A stretch of DNA of 64,000 nucleotides from CAYTYZ01 sp964442385 (GTDB taxonomy: Bacteria > Patescibacteriota > Microgenomatia > UBA12405). Within the stretch, counting starts at the first letter, position 1; each line of letters begins with the position of its first letter. Location: positions 1-64,000 of the forward strand of contig CAYTYZ010000002.1 in NCBI GenBank assembly GCA_964442385.1, read 5' to 3'. Positions 24,615 to 32,934 of this stretch are shown here, piece after piece. The position numbers and the translations under genes were made by a program. The notes below the pieces were generated by a model, which worked only from the letters and a program-made list of their open reading frames with translations, did no database searches and was not told the origin of the DNA.

Positions 24615-26213
24615 ATGCAAAAAATAGATTTATTTAAATTTAACAAACTAGCCACAAAAACCGAAGGTTCAATTGGCAAGGCTGCCTTTACACTTGCCTT
24701 TACCTTTGGGATATCGGCTTTCTTAGGTTTTGTCCGAAGCCGTTTATTGTATGGTAGATTTTATGCCTGTTGTGCCCAAGATCTAGATGTTTTCAATGCT
24801 GCCTTTCGTATTCCAGACATGCTTTTTAATCTCTTAGTTAGTGGAGCCTTGACTTCGTCATTTATACCTATCTTTTCATCATATATACATAAAAACAAAG
24901 AGACTGAAGCCAAGTCCCTTGCGTCAGCTGTCCTTTCTCTTCTAGTACTCGTATTTACTACCGTTAGCATTGTTGCTTTTATCTTTGCCAAACCACTAAG
25001 TATTCTAATAACGCCGGGATTTTCACCTGCCCAAATAGATCTTCTAGTACAAAGCACTAGAATTCTTCTCCTGGCTCAAATCTTTTTTCTGATAAGCAAT
25101 TTTTTAACTGGCATGATCCAAACCTATCGGATCTTTTTGGTTCCTTCTCTGTCTCCCATGCTCTATAACCTAGCAATTATTATTTCAATATTTATCCTTA
25201 CTCCATCTTTTGGAATTATTGGTGTAATCTACGGCGCACTTATTGGTTCTATATTACACTTAGCTATCCAATATCCTATTGCTAAAAAACTTGGTTTTAA
25301 CTTTTCCTGGAATCCCAACCTAAACTTACCTGGGGTTAAAAAAGTTGCCAGTTTAATGCTTCCTCGTAGCTTATCCCTGGGACTGGGCGAAATAGAAAGC
25401 ACCATAGTACTTTATTGGGCTACTACTTTTGCCGCAGGCTCACTTTCCCTATTTAAACTCTCTCTTCAAGTAGTTTATTTACCAAGTCGGATTTTTGGGG
25501 TATCTCTAGGTCAAGCCAGCCTGCCAACTCTATCAAAGTTAATTGCCGAAAATCGCACTTCAGATTTCAAGGCTACATTAAAAAGTGCCATTTTAAAAAC
25601 CATCTTCATTGCTTTTCCAATTTCCATAATTTGTTTAGTCAACCGTCTGCCCATTATCAGACTCGCCTATGGCTCCAAGGAATTTCCATGGGCTGCCACC
25701 CTTGATACCGCCAAAGCTTTGGGATTTCTTGTTCCGACTATTTTTGCCCAAGCCCTAATTCAAATTATAAACCGAGCCTTTTATGCTGTTCATGATACCA
25801 AAACTCCTCTTTTTGTTGCCGCTATATCACTTTTTTCAACTTTAGTATCTAGTTTTATTTTGGCAAAAAAAACCGCCCTAGGTATATCGGGCCTGTCTAT
25901 CAGTGTATCTGTTGGCAGCATCATTCAGCTTTTAGGCTTATTTATAATGTTTTCTAAAACCAAAGTAGAACTATCTGTCCCTAGCCTGTTTGCTTCTTCA
26001 CTTAAAACAATTTTGGCTTCGTCAATAATGGGCTTGGTTGTTTGGGGCACAATGAGATCTCTAGATATATATATACTAGACACCACAAAAACCCTTAGTG
26101 TAGCTTTAGTTTTCTTTGGGAGCTCGCTCTTTGGCTTGGCTATCTACCTTGCTGTTTTGCTTATCTTAAAGTCTGATGAGATAGCTTGGGTAATATCTAA
26201 ACTAAAACGATAG
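24615..26213 (+). CDS. murJ: Lipid II flippase MurJ (MviN)
   Basis: A 532-aa polytopic membrane protein of the MOP superfamily that flips lipid II for peptidoglycan assembly. N-terminal GISAFLGFVRSRLL and DVFNAAFRIPDMLFNLLVSGALTSSFIP carry the conserved Asp/Arg and FRIPN-like motif. About 14 membrane helices can be traced, including LMLPRSLSLGLGEIE in the middle and KALGFLVPTIFAQA later. I chose ATG at 24615 over TTG 24579 because the helix-1 region begins shortly after. It shows that the cell makes peptidoglycan, consistent with the FemAB-like gene at 41 kb. Confidence 0.93.
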   Translation: MQKIDLFKFNKLATKTEGSIGKAAFTLAFTFGISAFLGFVRSRLLYGRFYACCAQDLDVFNAAFRIPDMLFNLLVSGALTSSFIPIFSSYIHKNKETEAKSLASAVLSLLVLVFTTVSIVAFIFAKPLSILITPGFSPAQIDLLVQSTRILLLAQIFFLISNFLTGMIQTYRIFLVPSLSPMLYNLAIIISIFILTPSFGIIGVIYGALIGSILHLAIQYPIAKKLGFNFSWNPNLNLPGVKKVASLMLPRSLSLGLGEIESTIVLYWATTFAAGSLSLFKLSLQVVYLPSRIFGVSLGQASLPTLSKLIAENRTSDFKATLKSAILKTIFIAFPISIICLVNRLPIIRLAYGSKEFPWAATLDTAKALGFLVPTIFAQALIQIINRAFYAVHDTKTPLFVAAISLFSTLVSSFILAKKTALGISGLSISVSVGSIIQLLGLFIMFSKTKVELSVPSLFASSLKTILASSIMGLVVWGTMRSLDIYILDTTKTLSVALVFFGSSLFGLAIYLAVLLILKSDEIAWVISKLKR

Positions 26214-26245
26214 ATTTTCTACCTAATTCAGCCTATACTGGAATA

Positions 26246-26818
26246 ATGCCGAGTAAGAAAAAAATTATTAATCTTCTTCCATCTGAAAACAACGCTAATT
26301 CTTTCTCCTCAAAGCTAATTAATTGGGTAGCAACAACTGGTAGGATTATTATTATAATCACCGAAATCGTTGTGGTAGGAGCCTTTTTATCCAGATTCTA
26401 CTTTGATAGACAAAACTCTGATCTTACTGACTCGCTTCGCCAACAAAAAGCAATACTCGATTCTGTCAAAGATTTTGAAAAACAATTTACAACTGTACAA
26501 AAAAGACTCCAAGCTATAAAAGAAATCAAGTTACAAATACCCAGATTTGAAGAATATCTCCAGGTGCTGTCAAGGTCAGTTCCCAGGGATATAGTTTTGG
26601 AACAAGTAAGAATGTCCAAAGCCGGTAATGGAATCTCAGCAGATGTCATTGCCTCAGCTTACCAAGATTTAGCAGTCATTGAGTTTATCCAACGCTTAAA
26701 TCAACAAAAAGACATTACTAGTATCAGAGTTTCAAAAATTGAAAAAAAACCCAAGTCCTCATCGTACGACTTAACTATGCAGTTAGAATTTAAAACTAAT
26801 ATAGGAGCTAGCAAGTAA
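26246..26818 (+). CDS. pilN: PilN-like type IV pilus assembly protein
   Basis: A 190-aa bitopic inner-membrane protein. A short cytoplasmic NLLPSE motif (residues 9-14), the PilN feature that docks with PilM, precedes one membrane helix (about 30-52). A coiled coil follows (about 58-95), then a ferredoxin-like alpha/beta domain with FIQRLNQQKDITSIRV. TATACT lies 6 nt before the ATG. The next gene is PilO-like. No pilM is seen immediately upstream. Confidence 0.8.
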   Translation: MPSKKKIINLLPSENNANSFSSKLINWVATTGRIIIIITEIVVVGAFLSRFYFDRQNSDLTDSLRQQKAILDSVKDFEKQFTTVQKRLQAIKEIKLQIPRFEEYLQVLSRSVPRDIVLEQVRMSKAGNGISADVIASAYQDLAVIEFIQRLNQQKDITSIRVSKIEKKPKSSSYDLTMQLEFKTNIGASK

Positions 26819-27474
26819 TGCCAAACTCACAAATCATTAATGCTAGCCTGGTTAGCTCTACCAACCCTCTTTTTCAATATCTTAAAAAAAAGCAGGAAAA
26901 TGATAGATTTTCTAAAATTATTGAACTAAGTGCTACCATTGGATTGATTTTGGCTTTACTATTCTTTGCCATAATGCCCACAGTTGGTACTATTTCCAAT
27001 TTGTATACGGAAATTGAATCCAAAAAACAACTTAAGGTAGAATTAAAGACTAAAATAAACCAGGTGCTTACCGCCCAAGCTAACTTTGCAGAGTTCCAAA
27101 AAAGGTACTATCTGGTTGAAAATGCCCTTCCGGGCGACGAAGAACTTGCAAACACCATTGTCCAAGTCGTGGGTTTCCAGTTAAAAAACAATATTCCTGT
27201 TACTGGTGTTAGCCTTGACAGAATTTCACCTGTAAACCCATCACTTGCTACAAAGGATAAGGATTTAAGGGCACTTTCTTTTGGGGTTAGCAAAACATTA
27301 AGTTTTTCAGAAATATCTTCCCTGCTTATTTCCTCACGAAACCTAAGACGTCTAAGTTATTATGATTCCATATCACTAATATCGGAAGAAAACAAAGACA
27401 CTAAGACTAATTCAATAAAAATAGCTTACAATCCTCAGCTCTATTACTTGTCATCTTTGGAAAAAACAAAATAA
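26818..27474 (+). CDS. PilO-like type IV pilus assembly protein
   Basis: A 218-aa protein with a cytoplasmic N-terminus, one membrane helix (about residues 42-62) and a coiled coil. An alpha/beta periplasmic-type domain follows, the PilO architecture. The pattern VENALPGDEELANTIVQV and ITGVSL-type strand (PVTGVSLDRI) fit PilO. It overlaps the pilN stop by 1 nt. It would pair with PilN in the alignment complex, or serve an anchored-protein secretion variant of it. Assignment rests on order and topology more than on sequence identity. Confidence 0.7.
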   Translation: MPNSQIINASLVSSTNPLFQYLKKKQENDRFSKIIELSATIGLILALLFFAIMPTVGTISNLYTEIESKKQLKVELKTKINQVLTAQANFAEFQKRYYLVENALPGDEELANTIVQVVGFQLKNNIPVTGVSLDRISPVNPSLATKDKDLRALSFGVSKTLSFSEISSLLISSRNLRRLSYYDSISLISEENKDTKTNSIKIAYNPQLYYLSSLEKTK

Positions 27475-27475
27475 A

Positions 27476-27742
27476 GTGACCAAACTTCGACTTTCCAAAT
27501 ACTTACTGCTTATACTAATTTCTTCCTTTATTAGTGTCTTCTTTATACTAGTAAACAAAACCTATTCAGGAATTAAAGAAACTCAAGATAAAATTTTAAA
27601 TATTCCTCAGGCCAAATCAATCAATCCTAAGCTTGATACTGAATTTTTAGACTTACTAGAAAGCCAAGACTATTTTAAACCGGAAGATATGGCTATTATT
27701 TCAAGTTCATCGTCTGATTTATCAAGTCAGCAAAACCCATGA
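27476..27742 (+). CDS. Small single-TM protein in pilus/surface operon
   Basis: An 88-aa protein. A basic N-terminus (TKLRLSKYL) and one membrane helix (about residues 9-26) are followed by a short extracytoplasmic part. That part contains NIPQAKSINPKLDTEFLDLL and a Ser-rich tail. Position after PilN/PilO suggests a third member of the membrane complex, perhaps a PilP stand-in, but sequence does not prove this. GTG start, 1 nt after the PilO stop; the end overlaps the next gene by 4 nt. Confidence 0.6.
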   Translation: MTKLRLSKYLLLILISSFISVFFILVNKTYSGIKETQDKILNIPQAKSINPKLDTEFLDLLESQDYFKPEDMAIISSSSSDLSSQQNP

Positions 27743-29091
27743 AAAAAGAACGATCCATTCCTAGTATTCTAGGTCTTGTTCTCTTACTATCAACCTTGTT
27801 TGGGGGAAGTTTTTTAGTATCCAAAAGTACCTCACTCCAATCCAACGCCAGCGAAACCTGTCAGCCAAAAACTATTTTAGTTACCAATATCTCCCCAACA
27901 AGTTTTGACTTTATATTTACCAGTGACAAGGCATGTGATGCCAATTTAAAAATCTCGGATCAAATTTTTGTAGACACAAGACAACCCACCACTCCACTCA
28001 AAAATCATTATTTTAAGGCGACTAATTTAAAACCAGATACAGAATACAAACTAGAGCTCATAACCGGTGGTGAAGTACTAGATTTGCAACAAAAAATCGT
28101 TAAAACTTATCCAGGGGGTTCTATTTCAAAAACAAACGGGGACTCCCTGGCTTGGGGCAAAGTTTTTAAAGCAGATAAGTCCCCAGCCAAGGGATCAATC
28201 CTTTATTTAGAAATTCCAGGAGCTACCACCTTTTCTTCCTTTGTAACCGATGCGGGCAATTGGTCCATACCTACCAATTTGGCATACTTTAAATCAGGTA
28301 GCGCTCTATACACCTTTCCTGCCGACCCGATTGCTGAAGAAATTCGAGTAATTGACCTAAACGGCAAGAGCTCTGATTTTACAACTACTACTAACAATAA
28401 CCAACCCGTTCCTGATATATACCTAGACACTGCTGACTTTAAAATACCACCCTTTGTGGCAAAACCAAAAAATACTTCAAACACTATAGATACACCTCTG
28501 GGTGGTTCTTTGGATACGGTTTTTGATTCCGGTACCACAGTCTCATCTTCAGATGCCTTAACTATAAAATACCCCAAATCGAACGAAAAAATTGGCAACT
28601 CAAAGCCAGAATTTTTTGGTTCAGCCAAACCTAATAGTCAACTTATTCTAACACTTACAGGACCATCAACTAAAAATAGTTCCATTATTTCCAATACTAC
28701 TGGCGACTGGAAATGGTCACCTGATACGGGTTTGAATTATGGCGCATACAATTTAAAACTAGAACAATCTTCAAAGTCAGCCCAAGTATCCTTTTCTATC
28801 TCAAGTGAAGACACAAGCTTGGCTTTTGTTTCCACGCCGTCGGCAGTAACTACTGTGCCTAGTCCGAGCCCTAGCCCAAATCCAACAGCCATACCAACAT
28901 CATCAAGTCAAAGTACTACACCAACAAAAATACCTACCCCAACAATTGTCCAGCCTACAAGCATACCAATTACTACCACCCCTATTCCAAAGGTCATGCC
29001 TAAAAGCGGTGGAACCAATGAGACTTTCATTTTGTTGGGAATTGGCCTGTTAACAACACTTTTAGGTGGCTTATTCTTGCAACGACCATGA
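27739..29091 (+). CDS. Surface protein: FnIII-like, regulatory-like and Ig-like domains, LPxTG-like tail
   Basis: A 450-aa exported multidomain protein. Residues 9-28 form the signal/anchor helix. A fibronectin-III-like domain covers about 45-125 (NISPTSFDFIFTSD, LKPDTEYKLEL). A carboxypeptidase-regulatory-like domain spans about 138-230 (GKVFKADKSPAKGSILYL). An Ig-like domain covers about 270-350. A Pro/Thr/Ser stalk follows (about 365-420), then MPKSGG, a hydrophobic helix and a short end, the order of a sortase sorting signal. No sortase gene is in the window. It is cotranscribed with the pilN/O genes. Confidence 0.75.
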   Translation: MKKERSIPSILGLVLLLSTLFGGSFLVSKSTSLQSNASETCQPKTILVTNISPTSFDFIFTSDKACDANLKISDQIFVDTRQPTTPLKNHYFKATNLKPDTEYKLELITGGEVLDLQQKIVKTYPGGSISKTNGDSLAWGKVFKADKSPAKGSILYLEIPGATTFSSFVTDAGNWSIPTNLAYFKSGSALYTFPADPIAEEIRVIDLNGKSSDFTTTTNNNQPVPDIYLDTADFKIPPFVAKPKNTSNTIDTPLGGSLDTVFDSGTTVSSSDALTIKYPKSNEKIGNSKPEFFGSAKPNSQLILTLTGPSTKNSSIISNTTGDWKWSPDTGLNYGAYNLKLEQSSKSAQVSFSISSEDTSLAFVSTPSAVTTVPSPSPSPNPTAIPTSSSQSTTPTKIPTPTIVQPTSIPITTTPIPKVMPKSGGTNETFILLGIGLLTTLLGGLFLQRP

Positions 29092-29115
29092 TTATTGACT
29101 AAACTGAATAAATCA

Positions 29116-30579
29116 ATGAATTTTATCCATAAGCATTTTTTCCAGCTAGCTACAACATTATTTTTAATATTCTCTATAATATCCGGCGTAGTTCTGGTTA
29201 AGCAGAATCAAGATATTCGACAGTTGGCCCAATATGAAGGATGTGAATGTGCTGCCGCTTGCCCGACCAATGGCGGGTGCTACAGGGTAAGGTGTCCAGC
29301 AGACCATCCAAATGCAGGGGAAAGTGATATTAATGGTGGTCCTGGAGCTTGTCCAGCCCAAGGTGTAGTTTGTCCGCCTGGCAAAACTTATAATTCAACC
29401 TTACGCACCTGTGATGATGGCAATACTGGTTCAGGTCAAGTAACTCCCCAGGCAGATCCCTCTTCGCAACCAAATCCTGCTTCACCTGTTGCGAATCCAA
29501 ATGCTTCTTCTTGGACTTGTCAGGTTTGTAGTTGTAGTAGTCTCACAAATGGAGAATGCCGTTCGAATTGTACTATGGTGCCTTGTTCTTCAGCCAGTTT
29601 ACCCGCATGCGGTCAAATTGATGCTTGTCCACCAGGTCAACCAAGTGCCCAATGTGGCGCTGCCAATGAAAACCGTAGGGTTGGCACAAACTGTCAAACA
29701 ACTCAAACTCAACCTTCTCCAACTCAAATCCCACCTTCTCCCACCCCCACAAAAATAGTACCTTCTCCAACCCAAATCCCACCCACACCTACTCCATTCC
29801 CTCGTTCTTGTGGGTCCAATTGTGAAAACCAAACTTGCAGTTCTGGTTTAACCTGTGTCCAAACTAGTGTAGGTAGTTTTTGCACCAAACCTGCCTTTGA
29901 ATCAGCTTGTATTTCTAGTCCCAGTGTCACTTCTTGTTGCACAGCTCCAACTAGCACCCCAAGACCGACTAGCACTCCAACCAATACTCCCACACAGCGT
30001 CCTACCAGTACTCCAAGCCCAACCACAACACCCAGCCCAACTATGACCCCAGCACCTCGCTCTTGCGGATCTAGTTGTGACAACCAAACCTGCTCCTCAG
30101 GTCTAAATTGTATCGGAACTGCAAATGGCCAAAACTTTTGCTCCAAACCAGAATACGAAGCGGCATGTCGTGATAATCCTTCAAATTCTACATGTTGCAC
30201 AGCTCCAACTAATACCCCAACACCAACCTCAACACCTAGACCTACTGGAACTCCAAAGCCAACTAGTACCCCAAGGCCAGTAGTGCTAAGTTGTGGACAA
30301 ACTGGTTGTGAGCAAGATGGTAAAAGTTGCGCCAGTAACCTGTTGTGTATAAAAACCACCTCAGGTATTTCCAGGTGTGGCAAAGAAGAACTTGAACCTA
30401 ATTGCATCGATACAAATACATCTTCCGCTTGCTGCAATCTACCAACCAATACTCCAATTCCAAAGGAGCCGGTACCTACCCGAATCAGCCTACCCGTATC
30501 AGGTGTTGACTCACCTTTAAAGGTAGTAACTATTGTAGGTGGTATTGTCACTCTTATCGGGGTGCTTCTAATGCTGTAA
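29116..30579 (+). CDS. Cys-rich repeat surface protein with Thr-Pro stalks and LPVSG anchor
   Basis: A 487-aa exported protein. An N-terminal membrane helix is followed by KQNQDIRQLA, a segment common in Microgenomates surface proteins. A first Cys-rich block spans roughly 50-185. Then three related Cys-rich modules of about 48 residues follow, each with the pattern SCGxxC-xxx-TCSSGLxC-xxx-FCxKPxxExAC-xxx-CC. They begin near nt 29802, 30057 and 30290 and are separated by Thr-Pro-Ser stalks. The C-terminus is LPVSG, a hydrophobic helix and a short tail, like a sortase substrate. Start: ATG at 29116; a TTG at 29095 is possible. Disulfide-rich adhesin or appendage tip is a guess. Confidence 0.75.
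   Translation: MNFIHKHFFQLATTLFLIFSIISGVVLVKQNQDIRQLAQYEGCECAAACPTNGGCYRVRCPADHPNAGESDINGGPGACPAQGVVCPPGKTYNSTLRTCDDGNTGSGQVTPQADPSSQPNPASPVANPNASSWTCQVCSCSSLTNGECRSNCTMVPCSSASLPACGQIDACPPGQPSAQCGAANENRRVGTNCQTTQTQPSPTQIPPSPTPTKIVPSPTQIPPTPTPFPRSCGSNCENQTCSSGLTCVQTSVGSFCTKPAFESACISSPSVTSCCTAPTSTPRPTSTPTNTPTQRPTSTPSPTTTPSPTMTPAPRSCGSSCDNQTCSSGLNCIGTANGQNFCSKPEYEAACRDNPSNSTCCTAPTNTPTPTSTPRPTGTPKPTSTPRPVVLSCGQTGCEQDGKSCASNLLCIKTTSGISRCGKEELEPNCIDTNTSSACCNLPTNTPIPKEPVPTRISLPVSGVDSPLKVVTIVGGIVTLIGVLLML
29802..30460 (+). repeat. Three Cys-rich modules separated by Thr-Pro stalks
   Basis: Coding repeat of about 48 codons occurring three times (starts near 29802, 30057, 30290). The first two are close: both have NQTCSSGL, an FC-KP motif and CCTAPT. 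The third keeps the cysteine frame but has diverged. Low-complexity ACxCCxAC-type DNA between them encodes Thr-Pro-Ser linkers and could slip during replication. Confidence 0.7.
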
Positions 30580-30587
30580 AATAACTA

Positions 30588-31508
30588 ATGGTAAATTTTA
30601 GTGCACTTTTGGAAGCGATGAGGCCGGCCCAATGGATAAAAAATGTAAGTCTATTTGCCGCAGCTATGCTTTCAGGGCAACTTTTTAAGTTCAATAGCTA
30701 TGCTTTGACACAAAGTGCCTATGCCTTTGCAGTCTTTTGCCTTCTATCGTCTTCATCTTATTTGATCAATGATGTGATTGATCTTAACAAGGATAAGGTC
30801 CATCCCAATAAAAAAAATCGCCCTTTGGCACGAGGAGATCTCAAATCTGAAGTAGCTATTATTTCAGCCCTTACATTAACTGTTACTGGGCTCATGTTGG
30901 CTTATAAAATTAATTCAAGTTTCTTTTCAATCAGTCTGCTTTTTATTGTATTGCAGTATTTGTATTCCCTAGTTTTTAAACGTAAAGCTATTTTAGATAT
31001 TCTAGGGATAGCGCTTTTCTTTATTATTCGTGCCTTTGCGGGTGAGTTAGCTACGGGGTTTCATTTGCCAATTTGGATCATGCTTTCCGTTATCTTTTTG
31101 TCACTATTTATTGCTAGCGGCAAGCGTCGCTCAGAGCTAGAATTGGTGGGTACAAAAAGCAGAGCGTCACTCACGGGATATAGTACTAATTTGTTAAATT
31201 TTTATACAACCATGTTTGGCTTTGGAGCCATGTTTTCCTATGCACTTTTTACATATTTTGAAGAGAGAGTGCAATTTGATGGTGTTTTTCACCAGTTTAT
31301 TCTTGATAACTACCCCAATTGGTTAAGTCGACGTTGGTATATGGTAACTCTTTTGCCAATTATTGTCGGTATTATGCGCTATGGCCAAATCATTTTTGAC
31401 ATGGAAGAAGCCGAAAGACCTGAAAAAGTGCTAGCTACAGATATACCCTTGATTCTATCAATATTTATCTGGGGAGCAATGATGTTTACCATCATTTATG
31501 TTCTCTAA
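30588..31508 (+). CDS. UbiA-family prenyltransferase, decaprenyl-phosphate phosphoribosyltransferase-like
   Basis: A 306-aa polytopic enzyme. The first Asp-rich motif is NDVIDLNKDKVHPNKKNRPLA (about residues 60-80); the second site is SGKRRSELEL (about 182-191). This pair is typical of the UbiA branch that transfers phosphoribose to polyprenyl phosphate, the first step of lipid-linked arabinose/ribose donors. N-terminal AMRPAQWIKN is also characteristic of that branch. It lies at the head of the glycan block and overlaps the following GT39-like gene by 11 nt, which supports supply of a lipid-linked sugar. Substrate assignment is by family only. Confidence 0.85.
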   Translation: MVNFSALLEAMRPAQWIKNVSLFAAAMLSGQLFKFNSYALTQSAYAFAVFCLLSSSSYLINDVIDLNKDKVHPNKKNRPLARGDLKSEVAIISALTLTVTGLMLAYKINSSFFSISLLFIVLQYLYSLVFKRKAILDILGIALFFIIRAFAGELATGFHLPIWIMLSVIFLSLFIASGKRRSELELVGTKSRASLTGYSTNLLNFYTTMFGFGAMFSYALFTYFEERVQFDGVFHQFILDNYPNWLSRRWYMVTLLPIIVGIMRYGQIIFDMEEAERPEKVLATDIPLILSIFIWGAMMFTIIYVL

Positions 31509-32934
31509 AAAAATAGTTTTTCTTCTGATTCTGGCAATTTTTACTAGAATGATTGGTCTAAATTGGGGGGATGGTAATTTCTACAACCCGGATGAAAATA
31601 ATATGGCAACTTCTCTTTCAGGTCTTTCATTCCAAAATCTGGATCCGCACTTTTATGCTTATGGACAACTTCCTGTCTATTTGGGTTTTGTAATTTTAAA
31701 ACTACTTGGACTGCAAAATTCCTTTTCAAACAGCATATTCATTCTGCGAATTATTTCAGCACTCTCAAGTATTATTTCTGTTTTAATTATTTACAAAATC
31801 GCTTGCAAACTGTCAATAAAATCATCCTTTGTTGTTTCCTTGCTTTTTATTTTTACCCCTGGTCTTATTCAGCTGGCGCATTTTGGCACCACTGAATCCA
31901 TTTTAATATTATTTTATCTACTTATATTTTTATACTCGGAAAAAAAACCATTGCTTTCCTCTGCTTTTTTAGGCTTAGCCATTGGTATAAAAATTAGTAG
32001 TTTGGTTTTTGCATTACCATTGATTTTGGTGTTAATCAAGCTTAAAAGCTTTCGACATTACCTGTTGTCGCTTATAATCACTAGCTTTTTTATTTTTTTA
32101 TCATCGCCTTATTTTTTTCTAAACTATCCCGATTTCTTCTCCAGTATGCGTTACGAAACCCAGGTTGCAAGCGGTGCCCTGCCAGTTTTTTATACCAATC
32201 AGTTTATAAAGACAACACCATATTTATTTCAAATACAAAAGGTATTTCCCTTTGCTTTTGGCATTCCAATTTTTACAATGTTGTTTATAGCAATTTTTAA
32301 AATAAAATTAAAAAAAAATCTTTTGTTTTATAGCATTTTGCTAACATGCACCATTTACTTTATTTATTTTGGCCAGCTATATACCAAATGGTTCCGTTTT
32401 ATGTCACCACTTTTTTTTATTGCCCCCCTGGTTGTTGGAATTTATCTTTCACAATTAAAAAATCAAAATTTAAAATTTTTCTTACTATGCTTATCCATCA
32501 CTCCTGGGGCTCTCTTTTTTACTAGATACTTTCAAAAAGATCCTCGAACTGTGGCCAACGATTATATTCAAGTAAATATGAAAGGAAATATAGTTTCTGA
32601 AGCAGGTAATGTGGCCAACCTAGTTAATACTAATAATTTCGATTTCTACAATCTCGACTCCAACCCCTCTCTTCCAAACCAACTTACTTTTCAATTAATG
32701 GAATCAGATTATATAATTGTTCCAAGCCGAAGAATATTTGCTAATCAAAACAATCCCAACTTTCCATATTCTCAAGCCTATTATCACAAGCTTTTTTCAG
32801 GACAACTTGGCTTTAAACAGATAAAAAGCTTTAGTTTTTATTCTGAGTTGCTAAATCCAGAACTTTTAGCCGAAGAGACCTTTACTGTGTTTGACTCTCC
32901 CAAGTTAAGAATTTTTAAAAGATATGAAAACTAA
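31498..32934 (+). CDS. GT39-like polytopic glycosyltransferase
   Basis: A 478-aa membrane protein with about 10 helices and the fold of polyprenyl-phosphate-sugar-dependent transferases (GT39/ArnT). The first loop has NPDENNM, the catalytic Asp-Glu pair of the superfamily. LAHFGTTESILILFYLL and GLAIGIKISSLVFALP are typical helix patterns. The C-terminal ~130 residues form a soluble outer domain ending LAEETFTVFDSPKLRIFK. That ending recurs in the next gene (LAEEAFTVYDHPQVLIF), so the two transferases are paralogues. It is coupled to both neighbours by overlapping starts. Confidence 0.85.
   Translation: MFSKKIVFLLILAIFTRMIGLNWGDGNFYNPDENNMATSLSGLSFQNLDPHFYAYGQLPVYLGFVILKLLGLQNSFSNSIFILRIISALSSIISVLIIYKIACKLSIKSSFVVSLLFIFTPGLIQLAHFGTTESILILFYLLIFLYSEKKPLLSSAFLGLAIGIKISSLVFALPLILVLIKLKSFRHYLLSLIITSFFIFLSSPYFFLNYPDFFSSMRYETQVASGALPVFYTNQFIKTTPYLFQIQKVFPFAFGIPIFTMLFIAIFKIKLKKNLLFYSILLTCTIYFIYFGQLYTKWFRFMSPLFFIAPLVVGIYLSQLKNQNLKFFLLCLSITPGALFFTRYFQKDPRTVANDYIQVNMKGNIVSEAGNVANLVNTNNFDFYNLDSNPSLPNQLTFQLMESDYIIVPSRRIFANQNNPNFPYSQAYYHKLFSGQLGFKQIKSFSFYSELLNPELLAEETFTVFDSPKLRIFKRYEN

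Noticed and set aside
29573..30551. Long minus-strand open frames opposite the Cys-rich gene, rich in Gly-Val repeats
   Set aside because: They are the antisense of Thr-Pro/Cys coding repeats, with low-complexity composition and no promoter. The plus strand has a coherent secreted protein.
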